This document shows, piece after piece, positions 1 through 4,903 of a stretch of 5,583 nucleotides of DNA. The position numbers and the translations under genes are program-made. Source of the DNA: Nitrospirota bacterium (lineage in GTDB: Bacteria; Nitrospirota; Nitrospiria; Nitrospirales; UBA8639); NCBI GenBank assembly GCA_029881175.1, contig JAOUNC010000211.1, positions 1-5,583 on the forward strand, given 5' to 3'. The notes under the pieces are model-generated. The model searched no databases. It saw only the letters and a list, made by a program, of their open reading frames with translations, and had not been told where the DNA came from. Within the stretch, counting starts at the first letter, position 1. Every line of letters begins with the position of its first letter.

Positions 1-630
1 GAGTCCGTCTTCTTTTTTGAGTATCGGCGCGAGCGTGGCTTCGGATTCGTTTTGCGGTTGAGCGACCACGGTCCCGGCTAACCATTTTTTTAGCGTCGAA
101 ACAAGCAACTCCCCACCCAGTGCGGCCATACGTGAGGCCACATCCCCTGCCGTATCCTCATCAGATATGGGCAATACCGATTGTTCTAGGATTGCCCCGG
201 TATCGAGGCCCGCATCCATGACCATGATGGTCACTCCCGTCTCCGTTTCGCCGTTCATGACTGCCCATTGAACAGGGGCTGCCCCGCGATATTTGGGTAA
301 CAACGAACCATGGACATTCAGGCATCCATGGGGAGGAAGATCTAGAATGGCCTGGGGTAAAATTCGCCCAAAGGCAGCAACCACAATAACGTCAGGACTC
401 CAAGACTGCAGAGTATCCAAAAAGACAGGAGATTTCATCTTGTCTGGTTGGATCACTGGAATATCTTGAGCCATCGCACAGGTCTTGACCGGGCCAAACT
501 GGACTTTTTTCCCCCGCCCACTGGGCCGATCAGGTTGACACACCACGCCAACAACAGAAAACTCAGAATGAAGGAGTTCTTGAAGCGTCGGAACCGCAAA
601 CTCTGGGGTTCCCATAAATACGACACGCAT
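1..630 (-). CDS. fmt: Methionyl-tRNA formyltransferase, N-terminal 210 residues (C-terminus outside window)
   Basis: Fmt transfers a formyl group from 10-formyltetrahydrofolate to the amino group of methionyl-initiator tRNA in the cytoplasm. The reading frame opens at ATG 628-630 and stays open to base 1, so about 210 of the usual ~310 residues are present; the missing part is the C-terminal tRNA-binding domain. The start MRVVFMGTPEFAVP is the classic N-terminus of the family. The Rossmann-type catalytic domain contains NVHGSLLPKYRGAAP at residues 105-119 and MDAGLDTG at 138-145. Asn105, His107 and Asp143 match the E. coli catalytic residues Asn106, His108 and Asp144. The usual flexible loop (PDRPSGRGKK) is at 33-42. 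The gene is divergent from yebC, so it is the first gene of its own leftward unit. No strong Shine-Dalgarno sequence precedes the ATG, only a purine-rich GAGAGAAGAAAG. Nothing looks broken in the visible part. Confidence 0.97.
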   Translation of the reverse strand, partial: MRVVFMGTPEFAVPTLQELLHSEFSVVGVVCQPDRPSGRGKKVQFGPVKTCAMAQDIPVIQPDKMKSPVFLDTLQSWSPDVIVVAAFGRILPQAILDLPPHGCLNVHGSLLPKYRGAAPVQWAVMNGETETGVTIMVMDAGLDTGAILEQSVLPISDEDTAGDVASRMAALGGELLVSTLKKWLAGTVVAQPQNESEATLAPILKKEDGL

Positions 631-723
631 GGCTTTCTTCTCTCAAATTCTTTCAAATCAACCACATAAGAAAAACAGATTACCATAAAACCTCTGACAG
701 AGAAGAACAACTGCTCAAGCCGA

Positions 724-736
724 ACGTTAACAACGT
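724..736. repeat. Short inverted repeat in the fmt-yebC divergent intergenic region
   Basis: ACGTT and AACGT flank a three-base centre (AAC), forming a small dyad 24 bases upstream of the candidate yebC -35 box and within the divergent fmt-yebC spacer. It could be an operator, but five-base arms occur often by chance. No other copy was noticed in the window. Confidence 0.2.
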
Positions 737-759
737 GTCCGCATCTAAATTGAAGTGCG

Positions 760-789
760 TTGACTCTCTTTCAAATACTGTGATAGAAG
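760..789 (+). promoter_or_regulatory. Candidate sigma-70 promoter for yebC
   Basis: TTGACT (760-765) serves as the -35 box and TAGAAG (784-789) as the -10 box, with an 18-base spacer. TG lies one base before the -10, an extended -10 arrangement. Transcription would start near 796, giving a leader of about 57 bases before the yebC ATG at 853. The -10 matches the consensus at only four of six positions, so this is a reasonable but unproven call. Confidence 0.45.
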
Positions 790-852
790 CCCACGCGAAG
801 ACCGATTTCAGGCATCCTTCACGTCCTAGTACAAACAGAATGGATCGCTCCC

Positions 853-1608
853 ATGGGTGGACATAGCCATTGGTCAACCATTAAGCGGCACAAAGGTGCG
901 CAAGATGCCAAACGAGGGAAAATTTTCACCCGCGTCATCCGTGAAATTTCCATTGCTGCACGGAGCGGTGGCGACCCAGACGGCAATCCCGCCTTACGCC
1001 AAGCCATTGCCAAATCCAAAGAAGTGAATATGCCAGCCGATACGGTCAAACGCGCTATTCAGCGCGGGACCGGCGAACTTCCAGGAATGCAATACGAAGA
1101 GTTTATGCTGGAGGGCTATGGCCCGGGGGGAACGGCACTTCTCCTTGAAGTTTCCACTGACAAACGCAATCGGACGGTAGCCGAAGTTCGAAATATTCTT
1201 ACCAAACATAACGGCACCATGGCTGAACCCGGCGCGGTCGCCTGGCAATTCAATAAAAAAGGGTTATTAGTCATCGAGAGCCCAACCGTGACCGAAGAAC
1301 AATTATTCGAGCTGGCACTGGAAGCTGGAGCCGAAGACGTTAAACAAACTCCATCTGGATTTGAGGTGATCTCGGAACCGGCAGATTTTGAAGCCGTCAA
1401 AGAAGCCCTCCAGAAGGCCGAAATTGAAGCCAGCCTGTCCGAGCTCACATTTCTCGCAGCCAACCCTATTCAACTTGAAGGCAAAGACGCGGAACAAGCC
1501 TTAAAACTCATGGATCTCTTAGAGGAGAACGAAGACGTGTCTAAGGTCCATGCCAACTTTGAGATCTCTGACGAATTAATGGAGAAAATGGCCGCCGAAA
1601 GTGCCTAG
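853..1608 (+). CDS. yebC: YebC/PmpR-family (TACO1-like) regulatory protein
   Basis: This 251-residue protein is the normal length for the YebC family, a widespread cytoplasmic family. Members have been described both as DNA-binding regulators (PmpR type) and as factors that help ribosomes through difficult sequences (mitochondrial TACO1 and some bacterial YebC proteins). The N-terminus GGHSHWSTIKRHKGAQDAKR matches the family signature (AGHSKW..I..RK..QDAKR). Further hallmarks are RGKIFTRVIREI (21-32), GGDPDGNPALR (39-49), EGYGPGG (87-93) and DKRNRTVAEVR (103-113). The acidic C-terminal domain ends with VHANFEISDE-type family sequence. ATG 853 is chosen because the family motif begins at residue 2; an ATG at 840 is out of frame. 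The ribosome binding site is weak (GGATCG nearby). The next gene is ruvA, matching the common yebC-ruv neighbourhood, but ruvC is absent between them. Which of the two family roles applies cannot be told from sequence alone. Confidence 0.97.
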   Translation: MGGHSHWSTIKRHKGAQDAKRGKIFTRVIREISIAARSGGDPDGNPALRQAIAKSKEVNMPADTVKRAIQRGTGELPGMQYEEFMLEGYGPGGTALLLEVSTDKRNRTVAEVRNILTKHNGTMAEPGAVAWQFNKKGLLVIESPTVTEEQLFELALEAGAEDVKQTPSGFEVISEPADFEAVKEALQKAEIEASLSELTFLAANPIQLEGKDAEQALKLMDLLEENEDVSKVHANFEISDELMEKMAAESA

Positions 1609-1770
1609 CCTCCCGACCTCTCCTCCATGCTCCCAATCTTGTATCGATATCCCGCTTTCTCTTTTCCTTCACCGTTCCTATTATTGTTCCTTGACTTTTA
1701 ACTCAGACATCTCAAAGCTCCCTCGCTCTTCCTCTTACCCTTTTGACACATACCTGATATTGCCACACAT
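1609..1770 (+). other. C-rich, G-poor yebC-ruvA spacer; possible Rho-dependent termination (rut-like) region
   Basis: There is no gene in these 162 bases. The first 140 bases are strongly pyrimidine-rich on the plus strand: by hand count about 38% C, 9% G and only about a quarter purines. No stem-loop followed by a T-run is visible. A C-over-G stretch just after a stop codon is the composition expected of Rho loading sites, so this may end the yebC transcript. TTGACA occurs at 1743-1748, but a -10 box at normal spacing would fall on the ruvA start codon, so I do not call it a promoter. No Shine-Dalgarno sequence lies in the last 20 bases before ruvA. Confidence 0.35.
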
Positions 1771-2382
1771 ATGATTGCCTCATTGTCGGGAACACTCTCA
1801 TCTAAGACACCCCAAGAGGCCGTCATATCCGTGCAGGGCGTGGGCTATCAGGTGTTCATCGCGCTTTCCACCTACTTTACCCTCCCTGACATCAATTCAG
1901 CAGTGCAGATCTATGTCTCCACACATATACGGAACGACACCATTCAACTCTTTGGCTTTGGCACCACAGAAGAGAAACAGGCCTTTTCCCTCCTCACCAC
2001 CATCACCGGCGTCGGGCCGAAACTGGCACTGAGCGCCTTGTCGACCTTATCCGTTCCCGCATTATGTGCGGCGATTGAATCAGGCGATGTCGAAATCTTG
2101 GGCTCCATTCCCGGCGTCGGGAAAAAATCGGCCAGCCGAATGGTCCTTGAGTTAAAAGACAAAACCAATCGCATTATTTTTTCCGAAGGCCAACAACCTT
2201 CAACGGCTCCGAACGAACCAATCAACTTCCTGCAAGAAGAAGCTTCATCCGCACTCATCAACTTGGGCTACCGTGCCCCCGAAGTCAAAAAAGCCATCAA
2301 CCTCGCGATGACCAAATTGGACGACACCTACGCACTTGAGGACCTCATACGCACCACCCTCAAAGAACTGGCCAAAGGTTAA
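1771..2382 (+). CDS. ruvA: Holliday junction branch-migration complex, DNA-binding subunit RuvA
   Basis: RuvA forms a tetramer that holds a four-way DNA junction while RuvB hexamers drive branch migration during recombinational repair. The 203-residue length is typical. Domain I is the OB-fold (1 to about 65): MIASLSG at the start, VQGVGYQV at 21-28 and IRNDTIQLFGF at 53-63. Domain II has two helix-hairpin-helix motifs, TGVGPKLAL (79-87) and PGVGKKSA (114-121). After a linker rich in Pro, Gln and Asn (about 139-152), the small RuvB-binding domain III fills about 153-203, with ALINLGYRAPEV at 161-172. In E. coli the acidic pin is Glu55-Asp56; here the aligned pair is Asn55-Asp56. ATG 1771 is fixed by the conserved MI..L.G start, although it has no recognisable Shine-Dalgarno sequence. 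Neither ruvC upstream nor ruvB downstream is present, so the partners must be encoded elsewhere. Confidence 0.97.
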   Translation: MIASLSGTLSSKTPQEAVISVQGVGYQVFIALSTYFTLPDINSAVQIYVSTHIRNDTIQLFGFGTTEEKQAFSLLTTITGVGPKLALSALSTLSVPALCAAIESGDVEILGSIPGVGKKSASRMVLELKDKTNRIIFSEGQQPSTAPNEPINFLQEEASSALINLGYRAPEVKKAINLAMTKLDDTYALEDLIRTTLKELAKG

Positions 2383-2437
2383 ACACGACACATCGCATTA
2401 AAACCTCTGGAAAGGCTGGGATGAAGGCCATCTTTAA

Positions 2438-2466
2438 ATGTACCCATATACTTCATTCGGTTACAT
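2438..2466. repeat. Imperfect inverted repeat downstream of ruvA
   Basis: ATGTACC (2438-2444) pairs with GGTTACAT (2459-2466) with one bulged T, around a 14-base loop. No T-run follows on the plus strand, so it does not look like an intrinsic terminator for ruvA. It may have no function. Confidence 0.2.
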
Positions 2467-2489
2467 GGCAATCCACAAAGAGGTGAAAA

Positions 2490-2525
2490 ATGGCTAACGC
2501 CTCGAAGTCTCAAGTAAACGACTAA
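2490..2525 (+). CDS. Possible 11-codon mini-ORF (leader peptide or remnant gene start)
   Basis: ATG 2490 is preceded by GAGGTG with a 4-5 base gap, one of the better ribosome binding sites in the window. It opens only MANASKSQVND before TAA at 2523-2525. The stop codon lies inside an inverted repeat (CTAAGA 2522-2527, TCTTAG 2536-2541). Three readings are possible: a small leader peptide coupled to the hairpin, the intact start of a gene whose body has decayed in 2526-2823, or chance. No downstream plus-strand gene exists for it to regulate, which favours a remnant or chance. No family was recognised. Confidence 0.2.
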   Translation: MANASKSQVND

Positions 2526-2541
2526 GATAGCTCATTCTTAG
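2522..2541. repeat. Six-base perfect inverted repeat over the mini-ORF stop codon
   Basis: CTAAGA and TCTTAG are separated by eight bases (TAGCTCAT). The stem is short and AT-rich and no T-run follows. It is reported because it overlaps the stop codon of the mini-ORF. Confidence 0.25.
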
Positions 2542-2610
2542 CTTCAATGACGCCCATGTAACTCGGATGCGTGCGATGGAAAAAATCTTTCTTTTCTTGA
2601 TGCGGTCCCG

Positions 2611-2778
2611 ATGTCCAAGATTGTTAACAGAGTGCTCGATTACTCTATTCGGACGGTCGAAGCATGGGAACTGATTGATATTGATTTTGCGAGAGCACTC
2701 CTTAGTCAAATTTTTCAAGGTTGGTCTGTACTGCGTGCAGTGCCAAGAAATACCCCCAAGATAAAGAAGGACGGTTGA
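2611..2778 (+). CDS. Doubtful 55-codon hypothetical ORF
   Basis: The frame from ATG 2611 to TGA 2776-2778 encodes 55 residues beginning MSKIVNRVLDYSIRTVEAWE and ending KIKKDG. The composition is protein-like (amphipathic, with two Trp and alternating hydrophobic positions), and the frame is open upstream back to a stop at 2548-2550. No Shine-Dalgarno sequence precedes the ATG, no signal peptide or membrane segment is present, and I do not recognise a family. It could be the C-terminal fragment of a decayed gene. I give it little weight as an intact gene. Confidence 0.2.
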   Translation: MSKIVNRVLDYSIRTVEAWELIDIDFARALLSQIFQGWSVLRAVPRNTPKIKKDG

Positions 2779-2823
2779 AAGAACTTCAGATGAAGATTAT
2801 GAATCTTAGATTATTAGGAAGGA

Positions 2824-3006
2824 CTACAACGTTTCGCGGATTTTTTGGCCCTGGTAGCCGCTTTCGAGAACGCGCTTAAAAAATCGCAAAACATCCGCCA
2901 GGTCAAACCAAAAGCCGCAATTGATGCATTTGGCATTCAGCCGTTTGCTCACTCGGGTATATTGCCGTTCGACCAGCATCAAGCCTTGGCATCGCAGACA
3001 TTTCAT
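2824..3006 (-). CDS. Small two-CxxC zinc-ribbon protein, function unknown
   Basis: This 60-residue protein has two CxxC pairs, Cys3-Cys6 (MKCLRC) and Cys27-Cys30 (CINCG), spaced as expected for a treble-clef or zinc-ribbon fold binding one Zn2+. The segment between the pairs is basic and hydrophilic. Residues 31-48 (GFWFDLADVLRFFKRVLE) look like an amphipathic helix. From memory, Nitrospira genomes carry many short proteins starting MKC.RC.GLM with a second C.NCG motif, and this one fits that pattern; no search was made. Codon use looks normal for a real gene, and the cysteine pattern argues against the antisense frame. ATG 3004-3006 must be close to the true start because the first CxxC begins at residue 3. 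The ribosome binding site is weak (GGTG). The gene is convergent with ruvA and lies downstream of the small membrane-protein gene on the same strand. Partners and role are unknown. Confidence 0.7.
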   Translation of the reverse strand: MKCLRCQGLMLVERQYTRVSKRLNAKCINCGFWFDLADVLRFFKRVLESGYQGQKIRETL

Positions 3007-3041
3007 GGGTGCACCAATCGGATCGTGTATTTTGGAACAAG

Positions 3042-3066
3042 GTTGTATAACAACTGATCAGTGCAC
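3042..3066. repeat. Cluster of three palindromes upstream of the zinc-ribbon gene (possible operator)
   Basis: Three dyads overlap or abut in 25 bases: GTTGT-ATA-ACAAC (3042-3054), the perfect ten-base palindrome ACTGATCAGT (3053-3062), and GTGCAC (3061-3066). They lie 36-60 bases upstream of the start codon of the minus-strand zinc-ribbon gene, where an operator would sit. Read on the minus strand, the first dyad contains TATACA, a possible -10 box, but no -35 box is evident at normal spacing. Confidence 0.35.
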
Positions 3067-3088
3067 ATCACTAAAATTCAAATCCTCC

Positions 3089-3112
3089 GTGCCCCAATCT
3101 CAAAGGGGACAC
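3089..3112 (-). terminator. Stem-loop downstream of the small membrane-protein gene; weak terminator candidate
   Basis: GTGCCCC (3089-3095) pairs with GGGG-A-CAC (3105-3112) around a nine-base loop, seven pairs with one bulged A. It lies about 35 bases past the stop of the minus-strand gene ending at 3147, a sensible position for a terminator. No uninterrupted U-run follows on the minus strand (GGAGGATTTGAATTTT), so an intrinsic terminator is doubtful. It could instead protect the 3' end of the mRNA. Confidence 0.35.
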
Positions 3113-3146
3113 TACACACCCAAACAACCACGCGCCATGTAGTAGT

Positions 3147-3356
3147 CTACCGCAGTCGGTTTAAAATTACGGCGACACATCCAGCTAATACGCCGCCGCC
3201 AACAATGGTTAATCCCATGGAAAGAATGCCCTCCCACGTGCCGGACGACGAGCCATGGATTAAATCGCGCATACCTCCTTGCACCAATAAGATGGCCAAA
3301 GTCAGCAGCGATCCCATCCCAAACCACCACGCAAATGTTCGCACAGTCTCCTTCAA
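3147..3356 (-). CDS. Small two-helix membrane protein, function unknown
   Basis: This is a 69-residue hydrophobic protein with two likely transmembrane helices, about residues 9-28 (rich in Leu, Trp and Gly) and about 43-65 (with the glycine run VGGGV). A polar loop at 29-42 joins them and the basic tail NRLR ends the protein. By the positive-inside rule the C-terminus is probably cytoplasmic, and both termini would then be inside. No family was recognised. The start is uncertain. TTG 3354-3356 gives the length used; GTG 3342-3344 lies only three bases after AAGGAG, too close for normal spacing; an ATG at 3315-3317 would cut into the first helix. A good promoter (TTGACA, 17 bases, TAGAGT) lies 50-78 bases upstream of the TTG and supports expression. 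Overlapping frames on both strands look like antisense shadows. Confidence 0.55.
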   Translation of the reverse strand: MKETVRTFAWWFGMGSLLTLAILLVQGGMRDLIHGSSSGTWEGILSMGLTIVGGGVLAGCVAVILNRLR

Positions 3357-3405
3357 AAGGCTTCAGATTACCTTAACAACTCCACTTGTTCTCTTCAGGG
3401 ATTGA

Positions 3406-3434
3406 ACTCTACTTAGGGCGCAATAGGGTGTCAA
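3406..3434 (-). promoter_or_regulatory. Sigma-70-type promoter for the small membrane-protein gene
   Basis: On the minus strand a consensus TTGACA -35 box (3429-3434) is followed, after exactly 17 bases, by TAGAGT (3406-3411), which matches the -10 consensus at four of six positions. Transcription would begin near 3399, about 43 bases before the TTG at 3356. The -35 box starts 21 bases past the stop codon of the upstream propeller lipoprotein gene, so the small gene can be transcribed independently of it. Confidence 0.55.
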
Positions 3435-3455
3435 CAACAGGCCACTCCCGTTCAA

Positions 3456-4676
3456 TTACGATGGTGAGTCAGGCCCCTCCCCTATACGAGCCTTGAGGCC
3501 ATGATGCAAAAAGATCGACACATTGCTGGAGGCATTGTTGACAACGGCCAGGCCAGGCTGTTCACCCCTCCCGGTGGCCACCCGCAAACTCGTCAAGGCA
3601 AAGGGAGCATGGGGCGTCGGATAATGCCGTGGGGGATAGTAAAAGGTCCCATCGCCTTTGCCATATAACAGCGAAATACTCGCGGACTGAATATTGACCA
3701 CAGCTACATCGGGAATTTTGTCGCCATCGAAATCCTGTGCCAGGCCCTGGTTCGGACCGGCATCACCCCCGGAATCTTTTCCCTCTTGAAACGTGCCATC
3801 GCCATTCCCTAAAAAGACGGTAATCGTATTCATTTCCCCATTGATCACTAAGAGGTCCAAGGCATGATCACTGTTAAAATCGGCAAAGGAGACACTGAGC
3901 GGACGTTTTCCCGTGCGGTAATCTTTGGGAGCCAGAAAGGTCCCATCCCCAAGCCCCAGCCAGATAGACACCGCATGACTCATGGGCCCACCATTGGTGA
4001 CGGCGATATCCAAATGATTATCCCCATTAAAATCCGCCGAAGCCACTGAGGTGGGCGTATCCCCATATTCGTAGAGAGCACCGACCCGAAATTTCCCGTT
4101 CCCTAACCCTAAGAAGACCTGAATCTTGTCATTGCGAAGCGCGACCACCATGTCCGGCAGAAAATCTTCGTTGAAATCCCCGGTAGTAATACTGACGGGT
4201 GTTCGACGAACGGGATACTGCGATCCTCGCAAAAACGTCCCATTCCCTTGGCCTAAATAAACCAACACATGATTACCGCCCGAGCAGGCCACAACCATAT
4301 CGGGAAAATGATCCAAGTTAAAATCATCCACCGATACATTGCGAGGCTCTTGGCAAGCGGAAATCATCTTCTGATCCTGAAATCCGCCATCTCCTGTCCC
4401 TAAGAGCAGAGAGAGGGAATTACCCTGAATGTTGGTAGTAATTAAATCCGTAAATCCGTCACCATTGAAATCGCTGGCTCGAATGGATGTAGGATTTTTG
4501 CCTACCTGAAAATCATTATAGTGATAGATAAGGTCCGGAGGGGTATAGTCATCTCGAGTCGGGCATCCAACCAAGGCCAGGGCCAGACAACCAGCCACAA
4601 GGGAGTCCCAGCCGATTGCCCTCGTGGACAAATGGCCCCAACTCCGGGGAATGTTCCGTGGCAAGAAGGGAATCAT
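3456..4676 (-). CDS. FG-GAP/VCBS repeat lipoprotein, predicted seven-bladed beta-propeller
   Basis: A lipoprotein signal is visible: a basic segment, the hydrophobic stretch LVAGCLALALVGC, and lipobox LVGC with Cys38 as the acylation site. The mature protein would be anchored to a membrane. From about residue 60, repeats of about 49 residues follow. Six carry a calcium-type motif D-x-N/D-x-D-x-x-x-D starting at residues 69, 118, 167, 215, 266 and 315 (for example DFNGDGFTD), each followed by LGxGDGTF-like sequence. A seventh, degenerate unit without the acidic motif ends in NNASSNVSIFL. Seven units fit a closed FG-GAP/VCBS propeller of the integrin-alpha type, usually extracellular and involved in binding or adhesion; the ligand is unknown. 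I chose ATG 4674-4676 (406 residues). A frame opening at TTG 4754 adds an unlikely 26-residue leader. TTG 4629-4631, ten bases after GGAG, would give a more compact 22-residue signal and is a real alternative. The gene is divergent from the 109-residue gene. Confidence 0.88.
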   Translation of the reverse strand: MIPFLPRNIPRSWGHLSTRAIGWDSLVAGCLALALVGCPTRDDYTPPDLIYHYNDFQVGKNPTSIRASDFNGDGFTDLITTNIQGNSLSLLLGTGDGGFQDQKMISACQEPRNVSVDDFNLDHFPDMVVACSGGNHVLVYLGQGNGTFLRGSQYPVRRTPVSITTGDFNEDFLPDMVVALRNDKIQVFLGLGNGKFRVGALYEYGDTPTSVASADFNGDNHLDIAVTNGGPMSHAVSIWLGLGDGTFLAPKDYRTGKRPLSVSFADFNSDHALDLLVINGEMNTITVFLGNGDGTFQEGKDSGGDAGPNQGLAQDFDGDKIPDVAVVNIQSASISLLYGKGDGTFYYPPRHYPTPHAPFALTSLRVATGRGEQPGLAVVNNASSNVSIFLHHGLKARIGEGPDSPS

Positions 4677-4853
4677 TATTCTACCTACACAACACACAGG
4701 TACGGGGGCCGGAGTATACGAATTTCCCAAGATCTTGTAAAACCACGAGAGCAAGACGTTGTTTGGCGATTTTCCTTTACGAAAGAGCTATTTTGAAGGA
4801 AATTAGGGGATGGAAGATGCGCTTCCTACTAGCAGAGCCTTACAGATTTATGG

Positions 4854-4859
4854 TATAGA
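4854..4859 (+). promoter_or_regulatory. Candidate extended -10 promoter element for the 109-residue gene
   Basis: TATAGA at 4854-4859 is preceded by TG plus one base (TGGTATAGA), an extended -10 arrangement. No convincing -35 box is found about 17 bases upstream. Transcription would start near 4866, about 38 bases before ATG 4904. The call is tentative. Confidence 0.35.
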
Positions 4860-4892
4860 AATTTTTCCAACTTGTTTCTGATGTGCTTTTGA

Positions 4893-4899
4893 AGGAGGG
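4893..4899 (+). promoter_or_regulatory. Strong ribosome binding site fixing the start at 4904
   Basis: AAGGAGG (4893-4899) followed by GAAA and then G before ATG 4904 is a near-perfect anti-16S complement at good spacing. It selects this ATG over the upstream in-frame GTG at 4883. Most other genes here have weak sites, so it stands out. Confidence 0.75.
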
Positions 4900-4903
4900 A
4901 AAG

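Larger units (their letters stand above)
2383..2823. other. 441-base region with no convincing gene, between convergent ruvA and the zinc-ribbon gene
   Basis: All frames are broken or short and none gave a recognisable product. What can be seen: an 11-codon ORF with a good ribosome binding site (2490-2525), a 55-codon ORF (2611-2778), an antisense 74-codon frame with no family resemblance, and imperfect inverted repeats at 2438-2466, 2522-2541 and 2721-2746. No clear rho-independent terminator follows ruvA. The stretch could be decayed coding sequence, or it could hold a non-coding RNA or the 3' ends of the two convergent units. The sequence alone does not decide among these. Confidence 0.5.

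Noticed and set aside
1116..1463. 115-codon minus-strand frame inside yebC
   Set aside because: It lies wholly antisense to a well conserved gene and its Ser/Ala/Thr-rich translation matches no family.
1743..1771. TTGACA before ruvA as a promoter
   Set aside because: A -10 box at normal spacing would fall on the start codon (CACATA/ACATAT), placing the transcript start inside the gene.
1944..2261. 105-codon minus-strand frame inside ruvA
   Set aside because: It is antisense to conserved RuvA sequence, with no start signal or recognisable domain.
2721..2746. Inverted repeat TTGG...ACTGC-GT-GCAGT...CCAA as a terminator
   Set aside because: The arms are asymmetrically spaced, the loop is two bases and no T-run follows on either strand.
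2845..3057. 70-codon plus-strand frame opposite the zinc-ribbon gene
   Set aside because: The minus-strand frame carries the paired CxxC motifs and sensible codon use; this frame has no recognisable motif and is probably its antisense shadow.
3061..3112. A complete tRNA gene around the TTCAAAT sequence
   Set aside because: The T-stem 5' half does not pair and no D-arm, anticodon arm or 5' acceptor strand is present; only a 3'-end resemblance remains.
3061..3405. 114-codon plus-strand frame over the small membrane-protein gene
   Set aside because: It is rich in Pro, His and Thr in the way expected of the antisense of a hydrophobic gene, has no ribosome binding site, and the opposite frame has clear membrane helices and a promoter.
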